17,527 nucleotides of DNA from Clostridium sp. CAG:288. GTDB taxonomy: Bacteria; Bacillota_I; Bacilli_A; RFN20; CAG-288. The translations under genes and the position numbers were made by a program. Location: the NCBI GenBank assembly GCA_000437395.1, contig FR898160.1:1-17527 (forward strand), read 5' to 3'. The notes below the pieces were generated by a model. That model was not told the DNA's origin. It saw only the letters and a program-made list of their open reading frames with translations, and did no database searches. Positions within the stretch are counted from its first letter, which is position 1. Each line of letters starts with the position of its first letter. This document shows, piece by piece, positions 7,630 to 15,437 of the stretch.

Positions 7630-9024
7630 ATGCCTGAATTACCTGAAGTAGAAACTGTAAAAAGAATATTAAATAACGCAGTTAAAGGAAGAACAATAAT
7701 TGATGTTAATGTCTTATATAAAAGATTAATTCAATCAGATTACTCTGACTTTATTACGAATATTAAAGGATTAAAAATTGGAAACGTTAATCGCAAAGGA
7801 AAATTCTTAGTCTTTGATTTAGGAACTAAATCACTTATTGTTCACTTAAGAATGGAAGGAAAGTTTTTCCATCTAAATGGACTTGAAGCTAATTTAGACA
7901 AACACACATCGCTTTATTTTACTTTAGATGATGGAAGTTATCTTTTCTTCAAAGATACAAGAAAATTTGGAGTTATGTATCTAAAAGATAAAGATAAAAC
8001 TTATATTGAACCACCATTAACAGAAGTTGGTCCAGAGCCTTTTGAAATCACAGAAATGGACTATTTAAAAAAAGCTTATTCTAGAATAAACAAGTCTCTT
8101 AAAGAAGCCTTGCTTGACCAAAAAATTATGTGTGGTTTAGGAAATATATATGCTGATGAAGTTGCCTTTGCTTCAAAATTAAGTCCATTTATGAAAGCTA
8201 AAGATATAACTGAGGAAGATTCTAAAAATTTGATTTTAAACTCTCGTATAATTCTTAAACAAGCAATAGAAAATGGCGGGTCAACTATTAAAAGTTATCA
8301 TCCAGCTGAAGGAATATCAGGTTTATTTCAAACTTTCTTAAAAGTATATGGACATGAGAATCAAGAGTGTCCTACTTGCCATACAAAGTTAAAAAAGAGA
8401 TTTGTTGGTGGTCGTGGAACGACATTTTGTCCTAAGTGCCAACACGTTAGTTATACAATCGGTTTAACAGGAGAAATCGCCTCAGGAAAATCTACAGTTT
8501 TGAAATTATTCAAAGACTTAGATGTATATACTTTCTCAGCTGATGAATGTGTTCATAATTTATATACTGATCCAACATTCATAAAATTATTAAAGTTAAA
8601 ATTCCCAGAAGTTATAATTGATAATTCAATTTCAAAAGATGTTATCTACAACTTATTTAACACAAACAAAACATTTAAAGCACGTTATGAAAGATTTATT
8701 TGGAGCGTTGTAAAGGACAAATTAAACGAATTCTTAATCTCTCATACAGACAAGATTGTTGTAGCCGAGATTCCACTACTATTTAATGCTGGATATGACA
8801 AGCTTTTCTCATTTACAATTGGAGTTGAAGCTAAAAATGAGACAAGATTAAAATATTTATCAGATAGAGATGCTGATAACTATAACAATCAAAACAATAT
8901 AAGCAAATCAAACAAATACGCTGAAAATAGAAACAAACTTGACTATATAATTTCTAATGAAGGTTCAATTGAAGATTTAAATAATCAAGTTAAAGAAATT
9001 TATTCAAAAATACTTAATAGTTAA
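7630..9024 (+). CDS. mutM-coaE: Fused formamidopyrimidine-DNA glycosylase / dephospho-CoA kinase
   Basis: One 464-residue frame holds two enzymes. Residues 1-271 are MutM/Fpg, which excises 8-oxoguanine and cuts the DNA backbone: MPELPEVETV with catalytic Pro2 and Glu3, helix-two-turn-helix region with GLGNIYADEV, and a zinc finger with Cys247, Cys250, Cys267, Cys270 containing GRGTTFC. Residues 277-464 are CoaE, which phosphorylates dephospho-CoA in the last step of CoA synthesis: P-loop GEIASGKST (281-289), SADECVH, PLLFNAGYD and the closing LDYIISNEG. Only about six residues join the domains and there is no ATG, GTG or TTG at the junction, so separate translation of CoaE is unlikely. In Bacillus the same two genes are adjacent but separate. 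AGGAG overlaps the polA stop. The fusion could also be an assembly error removing a stop, though the reading is continuous and clean. Confidence 0.93.
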   Translation: MPELPEVETVKRILNNAVKGRTIIDVNVLYKRLIQSDYSDFITNIKGLKIGNVNRKGKFLVFDLGTKSLIVHLRMEGKFFHLNGLEANLDKHTSLYFTLDDGSYLFFKDTRKFGVMYLKDKDKTYIEPPLTEVGPEPFEITEMDYLKKAYSRINKSLKEALLDQKIMCGLGNIYADEVAFASKLSPFMKAKDITEEDSKNLILNSRIILKQAIENGGSTIKSYHPAEGISGLFQTFLKVYGHENQECPTCHTKLKKRFVGGRGTTFCPKCQHVSYTIGLTGEIASGKSTVLKLFKDLDVYTFSADECVHNLYTDPTFIKLLKLKFPEVIIDNSISKDVIYNLFNTNKTFKARYERFIWSVVKDKLNEFLISHTDKIVVAEIPLLFNAGYDKLFSFTIGVEAKNETRLKYLSDRDADNYNNQNNISKSNKYAENRNKLDYIISNEGSIEDLNNQVKEIYSKILNS

Positions 9025-9056
9025 AAAAATCCAACCGGTTGGTTGGATTTTTATTA
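9025..9056. terminator. Bidirectional terminator between mutM-coaE and the glycosyltransferase gene
   Basis: AAATCCAACC, loop GGTT, GGTTGGATTT form a 10-bp stem, flanked by an A run on the left and T-rich sequence on the right, so it has the hairpin-plus-U form on both strands. It fills the 32-base gap between two convergent genes and can end both transcripts. Confidence 0.92.
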
Positions 9057-10361
9057 TTATTCTTCTTTATCGTTTGTTAAATCAATATCTTCACGAACTT
9101 TAACACGTCCTGATTTGATTTCTTTTTCGATTTGTTTTTGAACTTCTTTATCAATTTTTTTGATCTTTTTTATTTCTTTATGAGTGAATTGATTATTTAA
9201 GCCTTTTTTCTTACGCTCTTCATTCTCTTTAATTTCTTGTTCAAAGACTTTTTCTAAAGCTGTAACACAATAATCTAAAGCGTATTGCTTTGCATATTCG
9301 ATATATTTCTTAGATAAAGCTTCTTTTTCTTCTGGATGTTCATAGAAATATTCAATTTGTTCTCTTAAGCTATTATAATTTCCAGCTTCAAATAAGCAAT
9401 GAGGATCTTGAGCAAATTGTTTAGTTGCTGTTAATTCTGAATTAGAAATAACAGGTACTAAACCACAAGTGAAGGCTTCCATACAAGAAATTGCTTCAAT
9501 TTCAGCATCAGAAGCATGTACATATAAATCTGAATAATTGATTACTTTTAAAAGTTCTGGTTGTGGTAAGAATTCAAATTTAACTGGATTTGCCAAATAC
9601 TTTTTAGAAAGTTTTTGTAAATGTTTTTTCCAAGGTCCTTTACCACATAAAATAAGTTGAATATTTTTGTTATATTTACTAGTACCAATAGCTTTAATTA
9701 AGAGATCTTGTCTTTTTTCTCTTGAAAGTCTACCAACCATTAAAATAACATACTTATCTTTTAATTCTTCAGGCTTTTCAACTTCCATAGGAACAAATGT
9801 TGGAGCAACACCATTACTAATAACGTGTAAATTAGCTTTATATTTATGCTTAACCAATTGATCTCTAATCATTACTGATGGACAATGGATATGATTTATA
9901 TATTGATAGAATCCTTTTCTAAATTGATTATATAAAATATCATTAATCTTTTTGACCTTACCAACAAAGCAAGTATATGTAATGTTTTCAGGTTGGCAGT
10001 GGAAAGCTGCAGTTGTAGCAACACCAAGTTCCTTAGCAATTAATCTTGCTCTTCTTTGAATTGGGAATGGTAAAAGTAAGTGAACAACATCAGAACCTTT
10101 AATTGCTTTCATCAATACTTCATCATCTGGTTTAGCAAAAATCATACCTTGACTTCTAACTAATCCATCAAATACTGGAATCTTATAGCAATCTACTCCA
10201 TAGAAATATGGATCGTCGTTATTATCTTTTCCTTTTGGGTTATATGCTACAATTCTAACTTCATGACCATGTTGTCTAAGAACTTCAGCAAATCGCATGG
10301 TAGTTACTGTTGTACCATTATTTACTTGACCATATTGGTCCATTACTAATGTAATAATCAT
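9057..10361 (-). CDS. GT4-family glycosyltransferase with lysine-rich C-terminal tail
   Basis: A 434-residue GT-B fold enzyme that should transfer a sugar from a nucleotide donor to a lipid or polysaccharide acceptor at the cytoplasmic membrane face. The N-terminal half shows MDQYGQVNNGTTV (acceptor side glycine loop) and FHCQPENITYT; the C-terminal half shows VGRLSREKRQDLLIKA, LILCGKGPW and the EX7E motif from Glu287 to Glu295 followed by AFTCGLVPVIS. It resembles glycolipid-forming GT4 enzymes, but donor and acceptor cannot be read from sequence. Residues about 372-423 form an extra helical, Lys/Glu-rich, net-basic tail absent from the GT-B core; it could bind membrane or a partner. AGGAG overlaps the stop of the upstream gene nine bases away, so the two are co-transcribed. 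Confidence 0.88.
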   Translation of the reverse strand: MIITLVMDQYGQVNNGTTVTTMRFAEVLRQHGHEVRIVAYNPKGKDNNDDPYFYGVDCYKIPVFDGLVRSQGMIFAKPDDEVLMKAIKGSDVVHLLLPFPIQRRARLIAKELGVATTAAFHCQPENITYTCFVGKVKKINDILYNQFRKGFYQYINHIHCPSVMIRDQLVKHKYKANLHVISNGVAPTFVPMEVEKPEELKDKYVILMVGRLSREKRQDLLIKAIGTSKYNKNIQLILCGKGPWKKHLQKLSKKYLANPVKFEFLPQPELLKVINYSDLYVHASDAEIEAISCMEAFTCGLVPVISNSELTATKQFAQDPHCLFEAGNYNSLREQIEYFYEHPEEKEALSKKYIEYAKQYALDYCVTALEKVFEQEIKENEERKKKGLNNQFTHKEIKKIKKIDKEVQKQIEKEIKSGRVKVREDIDLTNDKEE

Positions 10362-10370
10362 TTCAAACTC

Positions 10371-11222
10371 CTAATTATTATTTTCTTCTTCTGTAGTTTC
10401 TAAAGCTTCGTCACCATCAACTAATTCATCAGTAGTTGTTGACTCTTCAGTTGAATTTGTCTCTTCGTTTTCAATGACTTCTTCTACTTTTTCATTTTCA
10501 ACTTCACTTTGTGTTTCTTTTTCTAAAGCAGAATCTGTAGTTGCTTCTGTTTCATCACTTAAAACAATTTGTTCACTTCTTTCAACTACCTTATTACTCT
10601 TAGAGAGATGTGGGTGTAACATTGGCCATAATAAGGCTGAGAATGGTTTCTTACCTTTATGTTCTTCTTTATACTTTTCAACTTTTTCTTCGTGTAATTG
10701 AATCTTGGCTTTTTCAATTCTTATCTTATGTCTTTTAGCAAGCCATTTACGAACAGTCTTATTTTTTGTTGCAATTCTATTTCCGACAGAGTCTGTTACA
10801 ACGTTATATAAGACATCAATCTTATCACTCTTGTTATTACTTTCTAAAATGTATTTTTCTAATCTAGAAGGATCAATATCAAAAGAAATTGAACTACGAG
10901 CTGGAACAGCAGGTTTTTCTGATAAACTTCTTTCGTTCATATATTCTGAAATAAAATCAATTTCTTGATTTTTGTATTGAAATCCAAATCCATGAATAAT
11001 AACATCTCTGAAGTTTGTGTTATAAATTGTTAATACAACTTTTTCACTATTCTTATTTGATTCTTTTTTTATATTTGCTTCCATCTTAAGAGAAGAATCA
11101 ACTGTATTTTTAACAATAACTTTGACTTTTATTAAAACAAATGTAAGTATTATCCCTAAAGCTATTAACAAAACTATAGCAATAAATACTAACAATCCTG
11201 CATTTGCATTTATCCACTCCAT
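10371..11222 (-). CDS. Membrane-anchored protein of unknown function with acidic tail
   Basis: A 283-residue protein not recognised as a named family. Residues 9-31 are a single hydrophobic helix; the short N-terminus has no Lys/Arg while K32, K34 and K38 follow the helix, so the positive-inside rule puts the rest in the cytoplasm. Residues about 40-155 look beta-rich (KVVLTIYNTNFRDVIIHGFG, SISFDIDP, IDVLYNVVTDSVGNR), like a small sandwich domain. Residues 158-192 are strongly basic and helical. From about 214 the chain is low-complexity Glu/Thr/Ser, very acidic and probably disordered. AAAGGAG precedes the ATG at 11222. It is the first gene of a two-gene unit with the GT4 glycosyltransferase, which suggests it scaffolds or localises that enzyme; this is inference. 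Confidence 0.8.
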   Translation of the reverse strand: MEWINANAGLLVFIAIVLLIALGIILTFVLIKVKVIVKNTVDSSLKMEANIKKESNKNSEKVVLTIYNTNFRDVIIHGFGFQYKNQEIDFISEYMNERSLSEKPAVPARSSISFDIDPSRLEKYILESNNKSDKIDVLYNVVTDSVGNRIATKNKTVRKWLAKRHKIRIEKAKIQLHEEKVEKYKEEHKGKKPFSALLWPMLHPHLSKSNKVVERSEQIVLSDETEATTDSALEKETQSEVENEKVEEVIENEETNSTEESTTTDELVDGDEALETTEEENNN

Positions 11223-11239
11223 AATATTTTTCTCCTTTT

Positions 11240-11250
11240 AAAGGATTATA
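11240..11250 (-). promoter_or_regulatory. Probable -10 of the anchor/glycosyltransferase operon
   Basis: On the minus strand TATAAT appears about 25 bases before the ATG at 11222, followed by the palindrome CCTTTTAAAAGG that merges into the ribosome binding site. No convincing -35 is present at normal spacing. Confidence 0.4.
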
Positions 11251-11348
11251 ACCTATAAGAAGTATAAAATCGATAAAATGATATAATTAAATAGTAAAAT
11301 TTGGCTTTATTTGCGTACACGTTTATAGAAAAATAAAATTTATCACCT

Positions 11349-11373
11349 AAAAAAGCAACTCATAAGAGTTGCC
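11349..11373 (-). terminator. Terminator of the malQ-glpK-pseudouridine synthase operon
   Basis: On the minus strand GCAACTC, loop TTAT, GAGTTGC is followed by six U. It begins one or two bases after the stop codon of the last gene. Confidence 0.9.
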
Positions 11374-12015
11374 TTATAATTGAAATTTTTTTTGTATGCT
11401 AAATTTGTGTTGAGAAATTGGTGCATCGTTAGGAAAAACTAGTTCATAGCAATTAAGCATCATTCTTTTTGTGTTCTTAGCATATTCCTTAGCGTATTTT
11501 GTATCGCCAATAATCGGATGTTTTATTGCAACAAAAGCTAACCTTATTTGATTTTTCCTGCCTGTAACAAGTGAAATATCAACAAGAGTATTTGTGCCAT
11601 CGTTTTTTACAACAACATAATCTGTTATTGCTTCTTTCCCATGATTAGAAATAAAAACATTTCCAAATTTATCTTCAATTAATTTAATCTTAATTCTGTC
11701 TTTATCTTTTTTTAATATTCCAGCAACAATCGCCTCATATTTTCTAATTACAGTTCTATCTTCAAAACAACTTTGCAATTTAATTTTTAAATCATAATCT
11801 TTAGCAAAGACAACAAGCCCACTTGTAAGTTTGTCTAATCTATTAACTATAAACACCTTAGCATATTTATCTTTTTCTTTAACATGTAAAGAAACCATGT
11901 GAAATAAGTTAGGCTCATTTTTGTCATTTGATGCTATTGTTAATAGTCCTGATGGTTTATCTACAATTAAGATTTTATCATCTTCATATATGATTTTATA
12001 TTTTAAACTTTTCAT
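11374..12015 (-). CDS. RluA-family RNA pseudouridine synthase
   Basis: A 213-residue enzyme that converts specific uridines in rRNA or tRNA to pseudouridine. It opens with YEDDKILIVDKPSGLLT, typical of the family, and has the catalytic Asp61 in VNRLDKLTSGLVVF; most relatives have HRLD, so the His is replaced by Asn58. Later motifs are DISLVTGRKNQIR (usual TGRxHQIR, again Asn for His) and HPIIGDTKY. It has no N-terminal S4 RNA-binding domain, unlike RluD-type members, and is short. The target nucleotide cannot be named. Its ATG overlaps the glpK stop (ATGA), so it is translated by coupling; no clear ribosome binding site is seen. Confidence 0.9.
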   Translation of the reverse strand: MKSLKYKIIYEDDKILIVDKPSGLLTIASNDKNEPNLFHMVSLHVKEKDKYAKVFIVNRLDKLTSGLVVFAKDYDLKIKLQSCFEDRTVIRKYEAIVAGILKKDKDRIKIKLIEDKFGNVFISNHGKEAITDYVVVKNDGTNTLVDISLVTGRKNQIRLAFVAIKHPIIGDTKYAKEYAKNTKRMMLNCYELVFPNDAPISQHKFSIQKKFQL

Positions 12016-13499
12016 TCAAATAATCTCGCAGCGGCTACAGCCTTATTCCATTTTTCTAATCTTTGCTTAGATTCTTTATATTCCATTTGAGGAGAAAACT
12101 TTTGATATGATAAATCTAATTTCTTTATATCTTCAAAATCTTTAAAAACCCCAGCGTTAAGTCCGGCCATAAAGTAAGCACCTAAAGCAGTAACTTCTTT
12201 CATTTTTGGACACAACAACTCTTTTTGTAAAATATCAGACTGAAATTGCATTAAATAAGAGTTTGAAGTAGCTCCGCCATCAACCAAGAACTTATATCCA
12301 TCGACAAGTCCTGCTTCTTCAGTCATAGTTCGAATAACATCGTATGTTTGATAAGCAATGCTTTCTAAAGTTGCTTTAACTAGAACTTCCCTTGATGTAG
12401 CTCTCGTCATTCCAAATATAGCACCACGGCATTTTTCATCCCAATATGGCGTGCCTAATCCTGAAAAGGCTGGGACGACATAAACATCTTTATCTCCTTT
12501 AGCTAAAGATGCATAAACTTCACTTTCACTAGCTTTCTTTATAAGTTTTAATTCATCTCTCAGCCACTGTACAGCTGCTCCACCAATAAAAACAGAGCCT
12601 TCTAAAGCGTAAGTTATTTCACCTTTATAGCCAAGAGCTATAGTCGTTAATAATCCGTTTTTAGATATAACTTTGTCTTTACCTATATTAAGTAAAGTAA
12701 ATAGTCCAGTTCCGTAGGTATTCTTAAGTCCACCTTTTTCAAATAATCTTTGTCCAAACAAAGCCGATTGTTGGTCACCAGCAACTCCCAAAATAGGTAT
12801 TTCACTTCCTGGGAAAACAACAGCTTTCCCAAAATCGTCAATACTCATTTTAACCTCTGGCAACATCTTTCTAGGTATATCAAAAAGCTTTAAAAGATCA
12901 TCGTCATAATCACATTTAAATATGTTATATAACGATGTACGTGAAGCGTTTGTAACATCAGTAGCAAACACCTTACCACCAGTCAATTTATAAATTAACC
13001 AAGTATCAACTGTTCCAAAAAGAACTTCACCTCTTCTAGCTTTTTCTTTCAAATTATATTTTTCAAGCAAACAAATAATTTTTGAACAACTAAAATATGA
13101 AGAGACTTTTAAACCAGTCTTTTCCTTAATCATTCCTTCAAAAGCTTGATAGGAATTAGCTATATCTTCAGTTTCTTTTGATTGCCAAACAATTGCTTCA
13201 GTTAAAGGCTTTTGAGTTTTAGCATCAAATAACAATGTAGTTTCTCTTTGATTAGTAAGTCCAATACCAATTATTGAGCTAGTAGAAACACCGCTATTAA
13301 TTAAAATTTCATTTACGCTGTCGACAACTGAAATAAATATTTCATTAGGATCAAGATTAACATATCCAGATTGAGGATATAAGCATCTAAGTTGTCTGAC
13401 AGCTGAAGTAACTATATTTCCTTTTGTATCAAATAAGATAGCTCTAGTAGATGTCGTTCCTGAATCGATTGCAATTATATAGCGTTCGCTATAATCCAT
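12012..13499 (-). CDS. glpK: Glycerol kinase
   Basis: A FGGY-family kinase making sn-glycerol 3-phosphate from glycerol and ATP in the cytosol, feeding phospholipid synthesis and glycolysis. Visible are the phosphate-binding AIDSGTTSTRA, GLTNQRETT, VGTVDTW-like FGTVDTWLIYKLTGG, GVAGDQQSALFGQ, EGSVFIGGAAVQWLRDEL and FSGLGTPYWD. The loop that carries the HPr-phosphorylated His in many Gram-positive enzymes (YHFFG just before the IPI-GVAGDQQ motif) here reads VVFPGSEIPI with no His. I chose the ATG at 13499, giving 495 residues starting MDYSERYIIAID; a GTG at 13511 in frame adds four residues inside malQ and has no ribosome binding site. ATG follows the malQ stop by one base, indicating coupling. 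It ends with TGA overlapping the next ATG. Confidence 0.96.
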   Translation of the reverse strand: MDYSERYIIAIDSGTTSTRAILFDTKGNIVTSAVRQLRCLYPQSGYVNLDPNEIFISVVDSVNEILINSGVSTSSIIGIGLTNQRETTLLFDAKTQKPLTEAIVWQSKETEDIANSYQAFEGMIKEKTGLKVSSYFSCSKIICLLEKYNLKEKARRGEVLFGTVDTWLIYKLTGGKVFATDVTNASRTSLYNIFKCDYDDDLLKLFDIPRKMLPEVKMSIDDFGKAVVFPGSEIPILGVAGDQQSALFGQRLFEKGGLKNTYGTGLFTLLNIGKDKVISKNGLLTTIALGYKGEITYALEGSVFIGGAAVQWLRDELKLIKKASESEVYASLAKGDKDVYVVPAFSGLGTPYWDEKCRGAIFGMTRATSREVLVKATLESIAYQTYDVIRTMTEEAGLVDGYKFLVDGGATSNSYLMQFQSDILQKELLCPKMKEVTALGAYFMAGLNAGVFKDFEDIKKLDLSYQKFSPQMEYKESKQRLEKWNKAVAAARLFE

Positions 13500-13500
13500 C

Positions 13501-14973
13501 TTAACGTCCACTTTCTAAAGTTAAAGCTTTTAAATGATCTGCTAATTCATTTGATAAAGAGTTATCATCTAAACGATATTGCCAGTTTGGTCCAAGTGTA
13601 CCTGGAGTATTAAATCTATATTCTCCACCTTCATGTAACAAATCTTGCATTGTAAAGATAACAACTTCAGCGTTGCTTCTCATTAAAGAACCTATCATAG
13701 TTTCTTGAATATCTTCTACTCTAGAAAGTCCTAAGTATTCAAGCATCGATGGGACTAATTCTGGTTTAGTTTCAATGAAGTGCTTTAATGTATCGTTGTC
13801 GTGTGTTCCGATATAAGCAACACATTCTTTTTCATAGTTGTGTGGTAAATAGTCATTGCTTCTATCGAGTGGGGCATCAAAACCAAATTCATAAATTTTT
13901 AAACCTGGCCAGTTAGCTTCGGCTTTAAGATCTTTAACTTCTTGAGTTAAGAAACCTAAGTCTTCAGCAATAACATCCATGCCTTTACCAGCTTTTTTAA
14001 TAGCGTTGACAAGATCCATACATGGTCCTTTAATCCAAGATCCATTTATTGCTGTAGTATCACCATATGGAACAGCCCAATAAGCTTCCATGCCTCTAAA
14101 ATGGTCTATTCTTAAGACATCAAAAAGTCCAGAACAAATTTCTGTTCTCTTCTTCCACCATCTAAAACCATTTTCCTTCATCTTCTCATAATCATATAAA
14201 GGGTTACCCCATAATTGACCAGTAGCTGAGAAGTAATCTGGTGGTACACCAGCAACCTTTGTTGGTCTATGTTCACTATCTAATTGGAAAACACTTTGGT
14301 TAGTCCAAACGTCTGCAGAGTCTAAAGCGACATAAATTGGTATATCACCAACAATTTTGACTCCGTGTTTATTTGCATATTTCTTTAAAGACTTATATTG
14401 TTTCGTTGCAATATATTGAGTCCAGATCCAAAAGTTATATTCATCTTTATTTTCATTTTCAATCTTCTTTAATAAAGCTCTTGAATAGTTTTGATATTCA
14501 GGGCTCCATTCTTGCCAACTTCTACCATCATTAAGTCCCTTAACAACCATAAAGGCAGCATATTCTTTAGCCCATGCATTTTTAGCGACAAAGCCTCTGA
14601 TCTTTTCAGATAATGAATCAAAAGAATTGTGATATGCTTTCTTTAAAACGTTAAATCTAACGTTATATAAGAATCCGTAATCGATACCTCTAAAATATGG
14701 TTTATCGAGTTCTTTAGCGTCTTCTTTTGTAATATAGCCTTGCTTAATTAATAACTCTAAATCAATAAAGTATGGATTAAGTGCAAAAGCTGAGAATGAT
14801 TGATATGGTGAATCACCATAACTTGTTGGATTTAAAGGCAATAATTGCCAATATTTTTGATGTGATTTTTCCAAAAAATCAACAAAATTATAAGCTTCAG
14901 ATCCAAATGTACCAATACCGTACTTACTTTTAAGCGAGAATATTGGGAGTAAAATTCCTGAACCACGTTCCAT
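13501..14973 (-). CDS. malQ: 4-alpha-glucanotransferase (amylomaltase, GH77)
   Basis: A 490-residue cytosolic enzyme that moves alpha-1,4-glucan chains between maltodextrins or glycogen and releases glucose. It is the usual size of a bacterial GH77. Motifs in order: GSGILLPIFSLKSKYGIGTFG at the start, LLPLNPTSYGDSPYQS, VGDIPIYVALDSADVW, GVPPDYFSATGQLWGNPLYDY, the nucleophile Asp290 in RIDHFRG, acid/base Glu337 in AEDLG and the third acid Asp392 in GTHDND. The ATG at 14973 has AGAGG about nine bases upstream. It is the first gene of malQ-glpK-rluA-type; pairing alpha-glucan use with glycerol phosphorylation suggests carbon-storage or host-sugar use feeding lipid synthesis, but no maltose transporter or regulator is in the window. 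Confidence 0.97.
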   Translation of the reverse strand: MERGSGILLPIFSLKSKYGIGTFGSEAYNFVDFLEKSHQKYWQLLPLNPTSYGDSPYQSFSAFALNPYFIDLELLIKQGYITKEDAKELDKPYFRGIDYGFLYNVRFNVLKKAYHNSFDSLSEKIRGFVAKNAWAKEYAAFMVVKGLNDGRSWQEWSPEYQNYSRALLKKIENENKDEYNFWIWTQYIATKQYKSLKKYANKHGVKIVGDIPIYVALDSADVWTNQSVFQLDSEHRPTKVAGVPPDYFSATGQLWGNPLYDYEKMKENGFRWWKKRTEICSGLFDVLRIDHFRGMEAYWAVPYGDTTAINGSWIKGPCMDLVNAIKKAGKGMDVIAEDLGFLTQEVKDLKAEANWPGLKIYEFGFDAPLDRSNDYLPHNYEKECVAYIGTHDNDTLKHFIETKPELVPSMLEYLGLSRVEDIQETMIGSLMRSNAEVVIFTMQDLLHEGGEYRFNTPGTLGPNWQYRLDDNSLSNELADHLKALTLESGR

Positions 14974-14995
14974 GTTAAAACCTCTTTTCGAGATT

Positions 14996-15024
14996 AATTT
15001 AGCACAAAAAAAATGTTTAGTAAA
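14996..15024 (-). promoter_or_regulatory. Promoter of the malQ operon
   Basis: On the minus strand TTTACT, a 17-base spacer and TAAATT preceded by TGC (extended -10), about 23 bases before the start codon. A run of eight T is inside the spacer. It lies just downstream of the 112-aa gene, for which no GC-containing terminator was found, so read-through from upstream is possible. Confidence 0.55.
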
Positions 15025-15030
15025 TTATAT

Positions 15031-15369
15031 TTATATTTTAAGCTCTTCAAAATATAATTTTCCCATTCGATATAGGATATAAACTAATGGAGAATCTAAA
15101 TCTTCTCCAACATAGTGTATCCCTTCCTTATCTGAAATTATTTCATCTTTTCTTCTTTTTAAGGGATTAAAGTAAGAAATACTTATTGGGGTAATCTTAA
15201 AATCTGACCTTAAAATATCTTTAGAATTTAACTCCTTTAATATTTCATAAAATCTTATTGGTCTTAAAGTTAAATAGTTTAAGTGATTTGCCTCACTACC
15301 ATCTAACATATCAAAAAATGAATTTGATAAATCGATATTGTCATTTACTTTATAAACATTCCATTCCAT
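15031..15369 (-). CDS. Unrecognised 112-aa protein
   Basis: A soluble protein without signal peptide, transmembrane segment or cysteine motif. It begins MEWNVYKVNDNIDLSNSFF and has a mix of acidic and aromatic residues (YLTLRPIRFYEILKEL, GIHYVGEDLDSPLVYILY) that would make a compact alpha/beta fold. I chose the ATG at 15369 because AGGTGAG lies at proper spacing before it; an in-frame TTG at 15405 would put the first 12 codons inside a hairpin and has no ribosome binding site. The gene follows the 139-aa gene by 68 bases that hold a long inverted repeat. Codon use is like its neighbours. No function is proposed. Confidence 0.7.
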   Translation of the reverse strand: MEWNVYKVNDNIDLSNSFFDMLDGSEANHLNYLTLRPIRFYEILKELNSKDILRSDFKITPISISYFNPLKRRKDEIISDKEGIHYVGEDLDSPLVYILYRMGKLYFEELKI

Positions 15370-15376
15370 CGTTCTC

Positions 15377-15410
15377 ACCTGTTGAAAACATAATATGCTT
15401 CTCAACAGGT
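15377..15410 (-). promoter_or_regulatory. Long inverted repeat covering the ribosome binding site of the 112-aa gene
   Basis: ACCTGTTGA (15377-15385) and TCAACAGGT (15402-15410) are perfect 9-bp arms. On the minus-strand RNA the stem can continue inward with G-U, AA/UU and CAU/AUG pairs around a 3-base loop and one bulged G, about 15 bp in all. The AGGT of the ribosome binding site is inside the 3' arm and the ATG is 8 bases after it. No U run follows, so it is not a simple terminator. It may be an RNA switch, a processing site or a DNA operator. Confidence 0.6.
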
Positions 15411-15437
15411 AATTAATGTCTATATAAGTCGAATTTT

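Noticed and set aside
7630..9024. MutM-CoaE as an artefact of a frameshift
   Set aside because: Both domains are in one frame with all motifs intact and normal spacing; a frameshift would not be needed to explain it. Only a lost stop codon by sequencing error remains possible.
9667..10968. Plus-strand frames opposite the glycosyltransferase and anchor genes
   Set aside because: Antisense shadows; Ser/Leu-rich readings arise from the Lys/Glu-rich codons of the true genes.
12012..13511. GTG at 13511 as the glpK start
   Set aside because: It lies within malQ without a ribosome binding site; the ATG at 13499 directly after the malQ stop gives the usual GlpK N-terminus.
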